DNA of 64,000 nt from contig NZ_JAGJDY010000002.1 in assembly GCF_018100795.1 (NCBI RefSeq), forward strand, positions 496,001 to 560,000. Reading direction: 5' to 3'. The first letter of the stretch is position 1. Each line of letters opens with the position of its first letter. Origin of the DNA: Alteromonas sp. MMG017. GTDB taxonomy: Bacteria; Pseudomonadota; Gammaproteobacteria; Enterobacterales; Alteromonadaceae. The notes beneath the pieces are model-generated. The model saw only the letters and a list, made by a program, of their open reading frames with translations. It was not told where the DNA came from and made no database searches. This document shows, piece by piece, positions 53,430-62,856 of this stretch. The position numbers were made by a program, and so were the translations under genes.

Positions 53430-55187
53430 ATGAAAGCAATTTTATTCACTACAACCCTTTTCTTACTTTTACGCAGCATGGTTGTGCTGGCAGATGTGAC
53501 TTCAGTTGAAGCCACCATAGATAAAAATCCGGTCATGCTTGATGAGGCTATTCGGTTAACCGTTGTGGCAAATGGCGGCGCAGATCGTGAGTCTTTTGAT
53601 AGCTCAATATTACTAAAAGACTTCGTTGTTGGTAGAACGTCGGTGAGCAGTCAAACATCTATTGTGAACTTCGATACCAAGAAAACCACCACCTGGACTA
53701 CCACCTTGTTTCCGCGTAAAGAAGGTACTTTCACCATTCCTGCTATTAGCATAGAAGGTAAGCAATCTGCGCCAATGTCGGTGAATGTTATTCCCGTTCA
53801 ACAATCTGAGAACGTCGCCCGCGATTACTTCGTGACTACTGAAATTGATTTAAAAGAAGCTTACTTAAACCAACAACTTTTTTACACCATAAAGCTGCAT
53901 CTTGCGACGAATATCGAGCGCGGCAGCTTGCAATCGCCCACCATGCAAAATGCAGAAATAAAGCAGTTAGGCGACGATAAGCAATATACCGATATTGTAA
54001 ATGGCAGACGTTACCAAATTATTGAACGCCAATTTGCCATTGTGCCTCAAGCGTCTGGCGAATTTACCATTAAAGGCCCGGTTTTTACTGCCGAAGTTGC
54101 TGCTGCAAATACCAACCAGCGTTTCGGGTTATTTAATAGAACTCAGCAAGTTAATCGTGTTGGGCCCGATATTACGGTAAATATTAAACCCATCCCTGCT
54201 GGTATTGACTACCCATGGTTACCCTCTGAAATGGCGCGGGTTGATGAAGAATGGCCTCAAGGTGACGCCTTTGTAGTTGGAGAGCCGATCACTCGCGTGG
54301 TAACGCTAACCGCACTCGGTGTAGTGGAAGAACAGTTACCAGAAATACCAGAGTTCTATCCCCCCCACTTTAAGCTGTATCCAGATCAATCCTCTACCAC
54401 CACGGTAGAAAAAGACAGTACCTTGATAGCACAGCGTAAAAGCTCGCTTGCGGTAATTCCAACCCAAGCAGGCAGCTTTGTATTACCGGAAGTGACTATC
54501 CCTTGGTTTAATACCTTAACCGAGCAGACAGAGTATGCGACTATCCCAGCCCGCACGGTCACTGTTCAACCAGCTACAGCTGCCTCGTCGCCCACTCAGC
54601 CAGTTTTCGACAATCAAGGGGCTAATAGCGCGACTTCAGTGCCGGCTAATCAAGTCGGCCAAACTGAAAATGGTAGCGAGCTAAATAGTGAACCAAAAAG
54701 TGGATCAACTAATAGCAGTGAAGCACAAGCTCCCCAATACTTAACTTGGCTATTTGCAGGGCTTTGGGCCCTCACGGTAATCGCTTGGGTAGTGACTTAT
54801 TTAATCCAAAGAAAGCGAAAACCAAATTATACGGCGACTTCCGCCAATACTGTTTTAGTAGCGAATTCGGGTGATGAAACGGCGGCCTTTAAATCATTAA
54901 TGGCGTCAGTAAAAGCGAGTAATACAGCGGCAATTGCTCCAGCATTACAAACCTGGTTGAAGTGTTTATATCCCCACCACAAAGGGTTTATAAATCCATC
55001 TGACCACGACGCAACTAGCGAGATCCAGCTTCATTTGAATGCATTGCAGCAAACACGGTTTAGCCAGTCGAAAAGTGATTGGAAATCTGAATCAATGCAA
55101 AGCGCGATTAAAAACGCCAGAGATACTTGGTTAAAAAACAAGAAGTCTGGTAAAAATACATTAACTAATTTGTACCCCTCTACCTAG
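53430..55187 (+). CDS. batD: BatD-type exported membrane protein
   Basis: A 585-residue protein with a signal peptide (LLLRSMVVLADV), several immunoglobulin-like beta domains typical of BatD (KEGTFTIPAISIEGKQS, then FVLPEVTIPW), a Ser/Gln/Asn-rich linker around residue 400, one membrane helix at about 435-455 (LTWLFAGLWALTVIAWVVTYL) and a cytoplasmic tail. It starts immediately after the BatB stop codon (53429/53430). In the Bat systems of Bacteroides and Leptospira it was linked to oxygen or stress tolerance. It is the last gene of the operon. Confidence 0.9.
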   Translation: MKAILFTTTLFLLLRSMVVLADVTSVEATIDKNPVMLDEAIRLTVVANGGADRESFDSSILLKDFVVGRTSVSSQTSIVNFDTKKTTTWTTTLFPRKEGTFTIPAISIEGKQSAPMSVNVIPVQQSENVARDYFVTTEIDLKEAYLNQQLFYTIKLHLATNIERGSLQSPTMQNAEIKQLGDDKQYTDIVNGRRYQIIERQFAIVPQASGEFTIKGPVFTAEVAAANTNQRFGLFNRTQQVNRVGPDITVNIKPIPAGIDYPWLPSEMARVDEEWPQGDAFVVGEPITRVVTLTALGVVEEQLPEIPEFYPPHFKLYPDQSSTTTVEKDSTLIAQRKSSLAVIPTQAGSFVLPEVTIPWFNTLTEQTEYATIPARTVTVQPATAASSPTQPVFDNQGANSATSVPANQVGQTENGSELNSEPKSGSTNSSEAQAPQYLTWLFAGLWALTVIAWVVTYLIQRKRKPNYTATSANTVLVANSGDETAAFKSLMASVKASNTAAIAPALQTWLKCLYPHHKGFINPSDHDATSEIQLHLNALQQTRFSQSKSDWKSESMQSAIKNARDTWLKNKKSGKNTLTNLYPST

Positions 55188-55224
55188 ATACTGCGCAAAG
55201 GAAAGGCGCTTTACTTGGACTGCT

Positions 55225-55264
55225 TGGCACGAGTAACTTGAAAAAGAAGCATTAACTCGTGCCA
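55225..55264. repeat. Inverted repeat downstream of batD
   Basis: TGGCACGAGT (55225-55234) and ACTCGTGCCA (55255-55264) pair perfectly over 10 bp around a 20-nt loop. No T-run follows, so it is not a standard terminator; it could stabilise the 3' end of the operon transcript. Confidence 0.6.
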
Positions 55265-55339
55265 GGGGTACGAATTTAAAGATAAAGCTAAAAATTAGAC
55301 GGTAGCAATACTACCGCGACCACCTAACCAGGAGAATTC

Positions 55340-57193
55340 ATGAAAGCACCACTACTCACGTTATCCCCCATTGCTATTGCAATGCTTGGGCTAATGGCTT
55401 GTTCACCCGCACCTGAAACAAGCCAAACCACTCAACAACCGCCGCCAGCAGTAGAAACTGAAAGCCAAACTGATTCAGCACGAGTTAATGCTTTTTTTGA
55501 ACGCACTTTCGAAGAAGATCTTAAAAGCTCGCCTATGTTTCAAAGCTACCTAGGCATTAAGTGGGACTATGATAAGTGGAATGATGTTTCAGAAGAGCAA
55601 AAAGAAAAAGACATTGCCAAAGCAAAAAATCGCCTTGAAACTATTGAAAGTTTCGATACGACTAAGCTGAGCGAGCAAGAAAAATTAAGCCTTCGTTTGT
55701 ATAAATTGGGTATTGAAAGAGATCTAGCTAACGATGAATTTCGTCATCACAGCTATGTAGTACACCAATTTCGTGCCGCCCATACCCAAGTGCCTAGTTT
55801 CTTAATTAATATTCATGGTGTAAAAAGCAAAGAAGACGCCCAAGCCTACATTAGCCGTTTAGACAATGTGAGCGAGTATTTCAAACAAGTTATCGAGCAG
55901 ATGAAGCTACGTGAGCAAGCAGGCGTATTTCCCCCAGCTTGGGCTTATGAGCAAATGATTGCTGCATCACAAAATGTAGTTACTGGCGCGCCCTTTGATA
56001 CCAGTGATACACCTTCAACCATTTGGGAAGACTTCAACGCCAAGGTAGATAGCCTTGAGCTTGATGATGTAGAGAAAACCACCCTACTTGGTGAAGCAAA
56101 AGCCGCGCTAGTCACGTCAGTAATGCCGGCTTACAAAGACTTTATACAAGAATTAGAACATCAGAAAACCATTACCCCTGAAGGTGACGGTGTATGGCGC
56201 TTGCCTGATGGCGACAAGTGGTATCAAAACCGCTTAAACTGGTTTACTACCACCGATTTAACCGCTGATGAAGTGCATCAGATAGGCCTTGATAATGTTG
56301 AGCGTATCCATGCTGCTATGCGCGACATTATGAAAAAGGTGGAGTTTGAGGGTACGTTGCAAGAATTCTTCGTTTTCATGCGTGAAGATGAGCAATTTTA
56401 TCTTCCAGCAACCGAAGCCGGACGTCAGCAATACTTAGATGACGCCACGAAAGCTATTGATGATATGCGCGAAGCACTGCCAGATTACTTCGGTATTCTT
56501 CCTAAAGCCCCTATGGTGGTTAAACGTGTTGAGGCGTTTCGTGAGCAATCAGCAGGAAAAGCTTTTTACCAAAGCCCTGCGCAAGATGGCAGCCGCCCAG
56601 GTACCTACTACGCAAACCTTTACGACATGAGCGCAATGCCAACCTATCAACTAGAGGCTTTGGCTTACCATGAAGGTATTCCAGGCCACCATATGCAGCG
56701 CGCAATAGCACAAGAACTCGAAGGCGTACCTCAGTTCCAAAAATTCCTAAGCTTTACGGCTTACACCGAGGGTTGGGGACTGTATACCGAAGAGCTTGCT
56801 AAAGATATGGGCTTCTATCAAGACCCTTACTCTGATTTTGGTCGACTCGCGATGGAACTATGGCGTGCATGCCGATTGGTTGTTGATACCGGTATTCATG
56901 CTAAGAAGTGGAGCCGTGAAGAAGCTGTAACCTATTTAGTTGAAAATACCCCTAACCCTAAATACGATGCGCAAAAAGCCATTGAGCGTTATATCGCTAT
57001 GCCAGGTCAAGCAACAGCCTATATGATAGGTAAGCTTAAAATCATGGAACTGAGAGAAAAGGCCATGACTGAGTTAGGTGATAACTTTGACTGGGCCGGT
57101 TTCCATGATGAAGTGCTTAAGCACGGTCCTGTTCCACTTTCAATCTTAGAAGAAAATATTAATACCTGGATAGCCAGTAAGAAAGCTAGCTAG
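55340..57193 (+). CDS. DUF885-family lipoprotein, putative metallopeptidase
   Basis: A 617-residue lipoprotein with lipobox Cys21 (GLMAC) and a Gln/Pro/Thr-rich spacer. The DUF885 zinc-peptidase-like motif HEGIPGHH is near 444-451, followed by YTEGWGLYTEEL, where the Glu would be a third ligand. The overall helical fold matches the family length. DUF885 proteins are suspected periplasmic peptidases or esterases, often secreted in marine bacteria. The preceding AGGAG and ATG are well placed. It has its own terminator and stands apart from the Bat operon. Confidence 0.85.
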   Translation: MKAPLLTLSPIAIAMLGLMACSPAPETSQTTQQPPPAVETESQTDSARVNAFFERTFEEDLKSSPMFQSYLGIKWDYDKWNDVSEEQKEKDIAKAKNRLETIESFDTTKLSEQEKLSLRLYKLGIERDLANDEFRHHSYVVHQFRAAHTQVPSFLINIHGVKSKEDAQAYISRLDNVSEYFKQVIEQMKLREQAGVFPPAWAYEQMIAASQNVVTGAPFDTSDTPSTIWEDFNAKVDSLELDDVEKTTLLGEAKAALVTSVMPAYKDFIQELEHQKTITPEGDGVWRLPDGDKWYQNRLNWFTTTDLTADEVHQIGLDNVERIHAAMRDIMKKVEFEGTLQEFFVFMREDEQFYLPATEAGRQQYLDDATKAIDDMREALPDYFGILPKAPMVVKRVEAFREQSAGKAFYQSPAQDGSRPGTYYANLYDMSAMPTYQLEALAYHEGIPGHHMQRAIAQELEGVPQFQKFLSFTAYTEGWGLYTEELAKDMGFYQDPYSDFGRLAMELWRACRLVVDTGIHAKKWSREEAVTYLVENTPNPKYDAQKAIERYIAMPGQATAYMIGKLKIMELREKAMTELGDNFDWAGFHDEVLKHGPVPLSILEENINTWIASKKAS

Positions 57194-57300
57194 TAGTTCA
57201 CTTTAGAATTAAACGGGTTCTGTTATTGAACACGGTCGTTATTGAAGTCATTATTGAAGCCGTTATCTACGCGATTTAATAATCACCAGTTATGAAACTT

Positions 57301-57339
57301 AAAGCAGCCTTAAGGATAAACCTTCCGGCTGCTTTTTTG
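57301..57339 (+). terminator. Rho-independent terminator of the DUF885 gene
   Basis: GCAGCC (57304-57309) and GGCTGC (57327-57332) form the outer stem, and AAGG/CCTT an inner one around an ATAAA loop. Six T residues follow. It lies about 110 bp beyond the stop codon. Confidence 0.85.
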
Positions 57340-57378
57340 TGTCATAATTAATAAAATTAAAAAAATGTCGGATTTTTT

Positions 57379-57936
57379 ATGTTTGCACGAAATAGATCTG
57401 GAAGCAGTCGGGTCTTATCCAACATGAAAGCAAAACACAAACGATACGAAGCGCTCGTCAATGCGTTTCATGCAGATATATTTCGCTATGCATACTGGCT
57501 GGTTAAAGACCGCTCGGTTGCGGAAGATATTGTGCAAGAAACCTTTTTAAGAGCATGGCGCTCACTCGACTCACTCAACGATGAGAAGGCGGCCAAGTCA
57601 TGGTTAATTACCATATTGCGCCGTGAAAATGCTCGTCGTTTCGAACGTAAGCAATTCGATACTGTCGATATTGATGATGTGTCGGTGCATGATGAAACCC
57701 AAGATGCAGAAGGCGATGTACAAGACAGAGAACTGCATCGTCTGTTAGGTGGGCTAAGCGACGAATACCGAGAGCCCCTTGTTTTACAACTTATATTTGG
57801 GTTTAGCGGTGATGAAATATCACAGCAACTGAATTTGAATAAAAATACCGTAATGACACGATTATTCCGAGCTAGAAACCAATTGAGAGAGGCGTTAGAA
57901 AGGCAAAATGAACAGAGAGGTCAGGCAAATGGATGA
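57379..57936 (+). CDS. ECF-type sigma factor
   Basis: A sigma70-family extracytoplasmic-function factor. Region 2 contains FRYAYWLVKDRSVAEDIVQETFLRAWR, and region 4 has a helix-turn-helix (FSGDEISQQLNLNKNTVMTRLFRARNQL). There is no region 1 or 3. The ATG at 57379 gives 185 residues, but the first 15 are Gly/Ser-rich and unlike the family, so the ATG at 57424 (MKAKHKRYEAL) is equally plausible; neither has a strong ribosome-binding site. It is coupled to a downstream membrane gene by an 8-bp overlap, as is usual for sigma/anti-sigma pairs. Confidence 0.9.
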   Translation: MFARNRSGSSRVLSNMKAKHKRYEALVNAFHADIFRYAYWLVKDRSVAEDIVQETFLRAWRSLDSLNDEKAAKSWLITILRRENARRFERKQFDTVDIDDVSVHDETQDAEGDVQDRELHRLLGGLSDEYREPLVLQLIFGFSGDEISQQLNLNKNTVMTRLFRARNQLREALERQNEQRGQANG

Positions 57937-58633
57937 ATTAGAATTTAGGCGTCGAATTTACGCCGATCCAGAAACCACTGACAGTGATGTTATCGCCGCA
58001 GCGAAAGCTGATGAAAGCAAACGCAAGTTCTGGAACGAACAAAAGCAATTCGATAAGCAGTTAAAACAAGCTGTAAAAGTAGATGTGCCTGAAGATTTAA
58101 AGCACAAGCTTATTTGGCAGCAATCTGCGAATGAATTTGCAAGCTACCAGAAGCGAAGTCGCTGGTATGTGGCTATGGCCGCAAGTATTGCCTTTACCGT
58201 GGGAATAGGTTTTACCATGTGGTATCACCAACCTGTCAGTATTGGTGGGCAAGCACTTGCGCATATGCAATACGCAGAGACTGAGCGAGCGCATACGTTG
58301 CTGCCTGTAGATTTAGAACAAGTTAATGCAAAACTAGCCAGCTTTGGCGGCTCCTTCACAGACATGATTGGTGATGTTGAAGTGGTTAACTACTGTCACT
58401 TAAGTACAGTAAGAAGCTTGCATCTTATTGTTGATACCCCGCAAGGCAAGATGTCAGTGTTTATCGTGCCCGAGCGCAGTGATGTAAGAGTACCGGCTGA
58501 GTTCGAAGATAAGCAATACCATGGCGAAAGCATAAAAATGCATCACGCTAATATTATGGTGGTGGGTAATAAAGGTGCTGACTTAACTGAAATGAAAAAA
58601 GCCGTTACTAACAGAATTCACTTTTCTGCTTAG
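57929..58633 (+). CDS. DUF3379-type anti-sigma-like membrane protein
   Basis: The 234-residue product starts at the ATG at 57929, which overlaps the sigma stop codon (ATGGATGA) and is preferred over an earlier ATG at 57908. A cytoplasmic N-terminal domain (residues 1-75; MDELEFRRRIYADPETTD) precedes one membrane helix (WYVAMAASIAFTVGIGFTMWY) and a periplasmic domain. It resembles DUF3379 proteins, which follow such sigma genes and probably sequester them at the membrane until an envelope signal is received. The signal is unknown. Confidence 0.8.
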   Translation: MDELEFRRRIYADPETTDSDVIAAAKADESKRKFWNEQKQFDKQLKQAVKVDVPEDLKHKLIWQQSANEFASYQKRSRWYVAMAASIAFTVGIGFTMWYHQPVSIGGQALAHMQYAETERAHTLLPVDLEQVNAKLASFGGSFTDMIGDVEVVNYCHLSTVRSLHLIVDTPQGKMSVFIVPERSDVRVPAEFEDKQYHGESIKMHHANIMVVGNKGADLTEMKKAVTNRIHFSA

Positions 58634-58717
58634 TTTTTCTGTAATAGCTTTGGCTTTATTGGCTTTAGCTCCATGACTATTAGTTCAATGGCTTAACGGA
58701 ATTCTGTATACCCATTT

Positions 58718-58746
58718 CAAATCGGCCCTCGCGGCCGATTTTTTAT
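58718..58746 (+). terminator. Rho-independent terminator of the sigma/anti-sigma operon
   Basis: AATCGGCC (58720-58727) and GGCCGATT (58733-58740) form an 8-bp stem with a CTCGC loop, followed by four further T residues. It lies about 85 bp beyond the anti-sigma stop codon. Confidence 0.88.
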
Positions 58747-58900
58747 ACTTATGTATAAGATAAAATAGCGTTGCATCAGGTAGAGATATGTAAACACCGA
58801 GCCGTTTACTTTATACTATCGTCTAATAAAAATAACATCTGGTTTCGTTTTCGCTGTCTTGATTTCACTCTTGCAGTAATAAGAAAACGCGTATTCCCTT

Positions 58901-60910
58901 ATGAATAAACGCTTTAGCTGTGCGATTTCACCTCTTTTCTACTTCTTTTTTCAGAAGTCTCGCCTCTATCTTTTCGCAGTGCTGCTCTCTCTTATTTCAG
59001 TTAATTCGGTGGCTAATAATTATCAAAGCGAAGAAGAAAGATTTCGCCAATTAGGCAACATCGTTAACACCGTCATGTACATGTGGAATAGCCCTTCTGG
59101 GATGAGTAATGAAGAGATTACCAAATTAATCGTAGCTAGCGACATTCAGCAGGATTCGTCAGAGATTGGCAAGGTAATCAAAACTGTTCTTTATCACTTA
59201 GATGGTTCTTTATCTACATCAGATTCGAAAATTCCCCTAGATTTAGCTGAGGAAGCATCGCCAGCTGATTGGGCGTATCTTAAGAACATTAATGTAAGCC
59301 GGTATGTTGCATTAAAAGCCGTTTTTATTATGTATAAAACTGCAAATGCTCATTCAGATACGAGTGAACGTCTACAGTATAGTATTCCCCTACTCTATTC
59401 GCTTAAACAAGAAGCCTTAAAAACGTCGGATCATCACGCGGTTGCTATAGCGAGTATTTGGCTTGCTATGGAATACTCCGAAATAAACCAAATGAAAGCG
59501 GTTGTGGAAATCGAATATGCACTACCTTTTTTAAAACATATTGACATAGAGAACGGTCTAGAGACGGCACTTAATAAAAGAATGGCGCACTCATGGCTCG
59601 CCGATGCCTATACCAACCTTAATGACTACAGTCGCGCTGTCATTCATCAGGAGTTTGTCATAGAAGATAGCAAGGAACACGACATTGCTACGTCATATGT
59701 CTACATTGGAGTAATCAATAGTCTAAGCCACTTACAGCGATTTGATGATGCTCTCACAATGGTGGATGAAGCAGAGCAAGTTTCTATAACAAATCAAAGT
59801 GCTCCACAAACTCTATTTAGTCTATGGTTGAAGGTAAGTGTTTTTTTACACCGAGATGAGCCGAACGATCGTGAGGAAATAATAGCGCTGACCAAAAATC
59901 TATCTCACTTTGAAGGCATTACTTTTCCAACTAATATAAACCTATTACCCGTACTATCCGCACTTAAGACAACTTATTTGGCACTTGAAGGCAGTGACGC
60001 TGAATTTAAAAAGGCGATGAACACGTTAACTTCAGATTTTAACTCGCAAGCAAAGCACTCTTCTTACAGCACATCAATTTTGTTGGGTAAGCATGCTCAT
60101 CTTAGCAAGCTATATAAATTAAGAGGTGATTTTAAGAATGCGCTTCTCCACCAACATAAATACGATTTGATTAGAAGCCAACCAAATGGATCGTATGCCC
60201 ACTTAGATGAATTAAATACCGAATCCCCGTTGCAACGAGACATTACCATTACCAAGTTGCAAGAAATGGCACGGTTAAAAGACAAGCAAACCTTAAAGTT
60301 AAAAGCGGAGCGATTTCAAGCGCTCTCGTTTGCATTGGTTGCCGTAATGTCGACGTTTCTACTTTTCTGGTTTTGGCGTCGACAACGCTCTCGCGCTCAG
60401 GCCAGCGAAATTGATGATCTAACAGGCGCCCTATATCGACGTGTCATGTTTAAAGAAATAGCAAAACCCATGTCTAGTAAGCTTTCATCTTGTTTAGTAC
60501 TTATCGACCTAGACCACTTTAAAAAGATTAATGACAGATACGGCCATGTAGTAGGTGATGAAGTGCTAACAATATTTGGGCAAGTTGTTCGCCAGCGTAT
60601 AAGAAAAACAGATAAATTTTGCCGCTACGGCGGGGAAGAATTCTTATTGTATTTACACGATACAACAGAAAAAAACGCAAACGCCTTATTGGAAGACATA
60701 AAAATGTCGTTAGAAAGCCAACAAAACTGGTCAACAACTGAAGCAACCTTCAGTGTCAGCTTTTCTGCAGGCGTCATTCAGGTAAAAGCAGAGCGAAACA
60801 TTAGTAAAATTATAAAAGCATGCGATAACTTACTCTACCGTGCTAAAAGTACAGGTAGAGGTAAGATAGAAACCATGTCATTCCCCGCTTATTTAAACGA
60901 AAACATTTAA
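58901..60910 (+). CDS. TPR-containing membrane diguanylate cyclase
   Basis: A 669-residue protein. A signal peptide or anchor helix (1-39) is followed by a periplasmic helical-repeat (TPR-like) region from about 40 to 460, a membrane helix (475-493) and a GGDEF domain (505-665). Its active site is GGEEF (near 578), with an RKTD inhibitory site five residues ahead. It should make c-di-GMP and be product-inhibited. The periplasmic TPR may bind an envelope protein. It lies after the sigma/anti-sigma terminator, with its own gap. Confidence 0.88.
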   Translation: MNKRFSCAISPLFYFFFQKSRLYLFAVLLSLISVNSVANNYQSEEERFRQLGNIVNTVMYMWNSPSGMSNEEITKLIVASDIQQDSSEIGKVIKTVLYHLDGSLSTSDSKIPLDLAEEASPADWAYLKNINVSRYVALKAVFIMYKTANAHSDTSERLQYSIPLLYSLKQEALKTSDHHAVAIASIWLAMEYSEINQMKAVVEIEYALPFLKHIDIENGLETALNKRMAHSWLADAYTNLNDYSRAVIHQEFVIEDSKEHDIATSYVYIGVINSLSHLQRFDDALTMVDEAEQVSITNQSAPQTLFSLWLKVSVFLHRDEPNDREEIIALTKNLSHFEGITFPTNINLLPVLSALKTTYLALEGSDAEFKKAMNTLTSDFNSQAKHSSYSTSILLGKHAHLSKLYKLRGDFKNALLHQHKYDLIRSQPNGSYAHLDELNTESPLQRDITITKLQEMARLKDKQTLKLKAERFQALSFALVAVMSTFLLFWFWRRQRSRAQASEIDDLTGALYRRVMFKEIAKPMSSKLSSCLVLIDLDHFKKINDRYGHVVGDEVLTIFGQVVRQRIRKTDKFCRYGGEEFLLYLHDTTEKNANALLEDIKMSLESQQNWSTTEATFSVSFSAGVIQVKAERNISKIIKACDNLLYRAKSTGRGKIETMSFPAYLNENI

Positions 60911-61061
60911 AACTCGCTTGATTTGTGAACCGATTAGCCTGTTATAGTCAGAAAACTTTATCGGGGCTTGTACGTACACAATATACTCAAGGTTAATGAC
61001 TTACGTAGAGAGTCTTTGCTATTGATGGTAGCATGACATGAAAAAAACATAGGGAATTTAT

Positions 61062-62570
61062 ATGGCTACGGGTACGATCATTTCATTGGGGCTCTATTTT
61101 GCTGTCATGCTGGGTATCGGTCTTTTCGCTTACCGTCAGACAGACACGAACGTAGAAGGCTACATGTTAGGTGGCCGTCAACTCGGTCCCGCTGTCACTG
61201 CGCTTTCAGCTGGTGCATCAGATATGAGTGGGTGGATGCTCATGGGTCTCCCTGGTGCAATGTACGTTTCAGGGCTTTCCGCCGCATGGATAGCCGTTGG
61301 TCTTGTCCTTGGTGCATTAGCCAATTACATTTTAGTGGCACCTCGTTTAAGGGTTTATACCGAGGTGGCTAATAACTCTATTACCCTCCCCGATTATTTT
61401 GAAAATCGCTTTGCTGACAATTCTCGCTTACTTCGCGTGATTGCTTCTGTGGTGATTGTTATTTTCTTCACCCTTTATACTTCGTCTGGTGTAGTGGCTG
61501 GTGGAAAGCTGTTTGAGACCTCATTTGGTCTATCCTACGAAACTGGCTTATATGTCACTGCAGGCGTAGTGGTTGCTTACACACTGGTAGGTGGCTTTAT
61601 GGCGGTGAGTATGACTGACTTTGTGCAAGGCTGTATTATGTTTATATCGCTGATACTTGTGCCTGCCGTGGTCATTACTGAATTAGGTGGTGTAGGCGCT
61701 TCTATTGCTGCACTCGATACTATCAACCCTGCCCTATTCAATGCCTTTATGGATGCGTCTACCAATGAGGCTATTTCGGTAATTGGTATCATATCCCTGA
61801 TGTCTTGGGGGGTGGGTTATTTCGGACAGCCACATATCATCGTACGCTTTATGGCAATCCGGTCGGTAGAAGATATTCCTACCGCACGCAGAATTGGTAT
61901 GAGCTGGATGATTGTTTCTATCATTGGCGCGCTAATGACAGGCTTGTTTGGTCTTGCTTATGTTACGGGCAATGGAAATAACATCGACCCTGAAACTGTC
62001 TTCATTTACTTATCTCAAATTCTATTCCACCCGCTAATTGGTGGCTTCTTGCTAGCCGCTATTCTCGCGGCCATCATGAGTACTATTTCATCTCAGCTAT
62101 TAGTGACATCAAGCTCGTTAACTAGCGATTTCTATCAAACCTTTGTAAGACGTGATGCGTCTGATAAAGAATTGGTCATTGCCGGCCGCGTTAGCGTAGT
62201 GGCGGTCGCCCTTGTTGCTATCTTCTTAGCCTACGACAGAGACAGCAGTATTCTAGATTTAGTGAGTAATGCATGGGCTGGTTTTGGTGCGGCATTCGGT
62301 CCACTCGTATTGTTTAGCTTGTTCAAACGAGAAATGACTCGTCGTGCAGCCCTTGGCGGCATGATTGTGGGCGCAGTAACGGTATTGCTTTGGATTTACC
62401 TACCGGTGACAATTAACGGAGAATCGTTAGGTAGCTGGATGTATGAAATTGTTCCAGGGTTCATTCTATCTAGTCTGACCATTCTAGTACTGAGCAAATC
62501 AGGTACGCCCCGTGAAGGAGTGCTTGAAACCTTTGATGTCTTTCAAAAGAAACTTGAATCGCATAAGTAA
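61062..62570 (+). CDS. putP: Sodium/proline symporter PutP
   Basis: A 502-residue member of the sodium/solute symporter family with about 13 helices. PutP markers include SAGASDMSGWMLMGLPGAMY near residue 50 and GYFGQPHIIVRFMAIRS further on. It couples Na+ entry to proline uptake, useful as an osmoprotectant or carbon source in seawater. The ATG at 61062 is preceded by AGGGAA. No putA dehydrogenase gene lies in the window. Confidence 0.94.
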   Translation: MATGTIISLGLYFAVMLGIGLFAYRQTDTNVEGYMLGGRQLGPAVTALSAGASDMSGWMLMGLPGAMYVSGLSAAWIAVGLVLGALANYILVAPRLRVYTEVANNSITLPDYFENRFADNSRLLRVIASVVIVIFFTLYTSSGVVAGGKLFETSFGLSYETGLYVTAGVVVAYTLVGGFMAVSMTDFVQGCIMFISLILVPAVVITELGGVGASIAALDTINPALFNAFMDASTNEAISVIGIISLMSWGVGYFGQPHIIVRFMAIRSVEDIPTARRIGMSWMIVSIIGALMTGLFGLAYVTGNGNNIDPETVFIYLSQILFHPLIGGFLLAAILAAIMSTISSQLLVTSSSLTSDFYQTFVRRDASDKELVIAGRVSVVAVALVAIFLAYDRDSSILDLVSNAWAGFGAAFGPLVLFSLFKREMTRRAALGGMIVGAVTVLLWIYLPVTINGESLGSWMYEIVPGFILSSLTILVLSKSGTPREGVLETFDVFQKKLESHK

Positions 62571-62587
62571 CCGATAGATAGTTATTT

Positions 62588-62613
62588 AAAGCCCCGTTTT
62601 ACGGGGCTTTTTT
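62588..62613 (+). terminator. Rho-independent terminator of putP
   Basis: GCCCCGT (62591-62597) and ACGGGGC (62601-62607) form a 7-bp stem with a 3-nt loop, and six T residues follow. It begins 18 bp past the stop codon. Confidence 0.92.
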
Positions 62614-62856
62614 GTAAGTTTCATTTCTTAATTGCTGCACTATTTTCCGATAGTTTGAGTATGCAGTAGGTGCGACTAATGCCTTAAATTTCGTCGCTTA
62701 TGCAAAAATTGTATGACAGTTTTATTTCTTGGCATAAGAGAGGTATTTTAAATAGCTAAATCGCATACTACATTAGTGAATAAATGTGTTACTGTTCTAT
62801 GCATAAAAATAACTCGTATATAACTTTATCTTATATAACATAAATCGGACTCGAAA

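Noticed and set aside
52906..53536. Several frames on both strands over the BatB tail
   Set aside because: They arise from the low-complexity Gln/Asn/Glu coding sequence; the true frame is set by the VWA-TPR protein and the batD start right after it.
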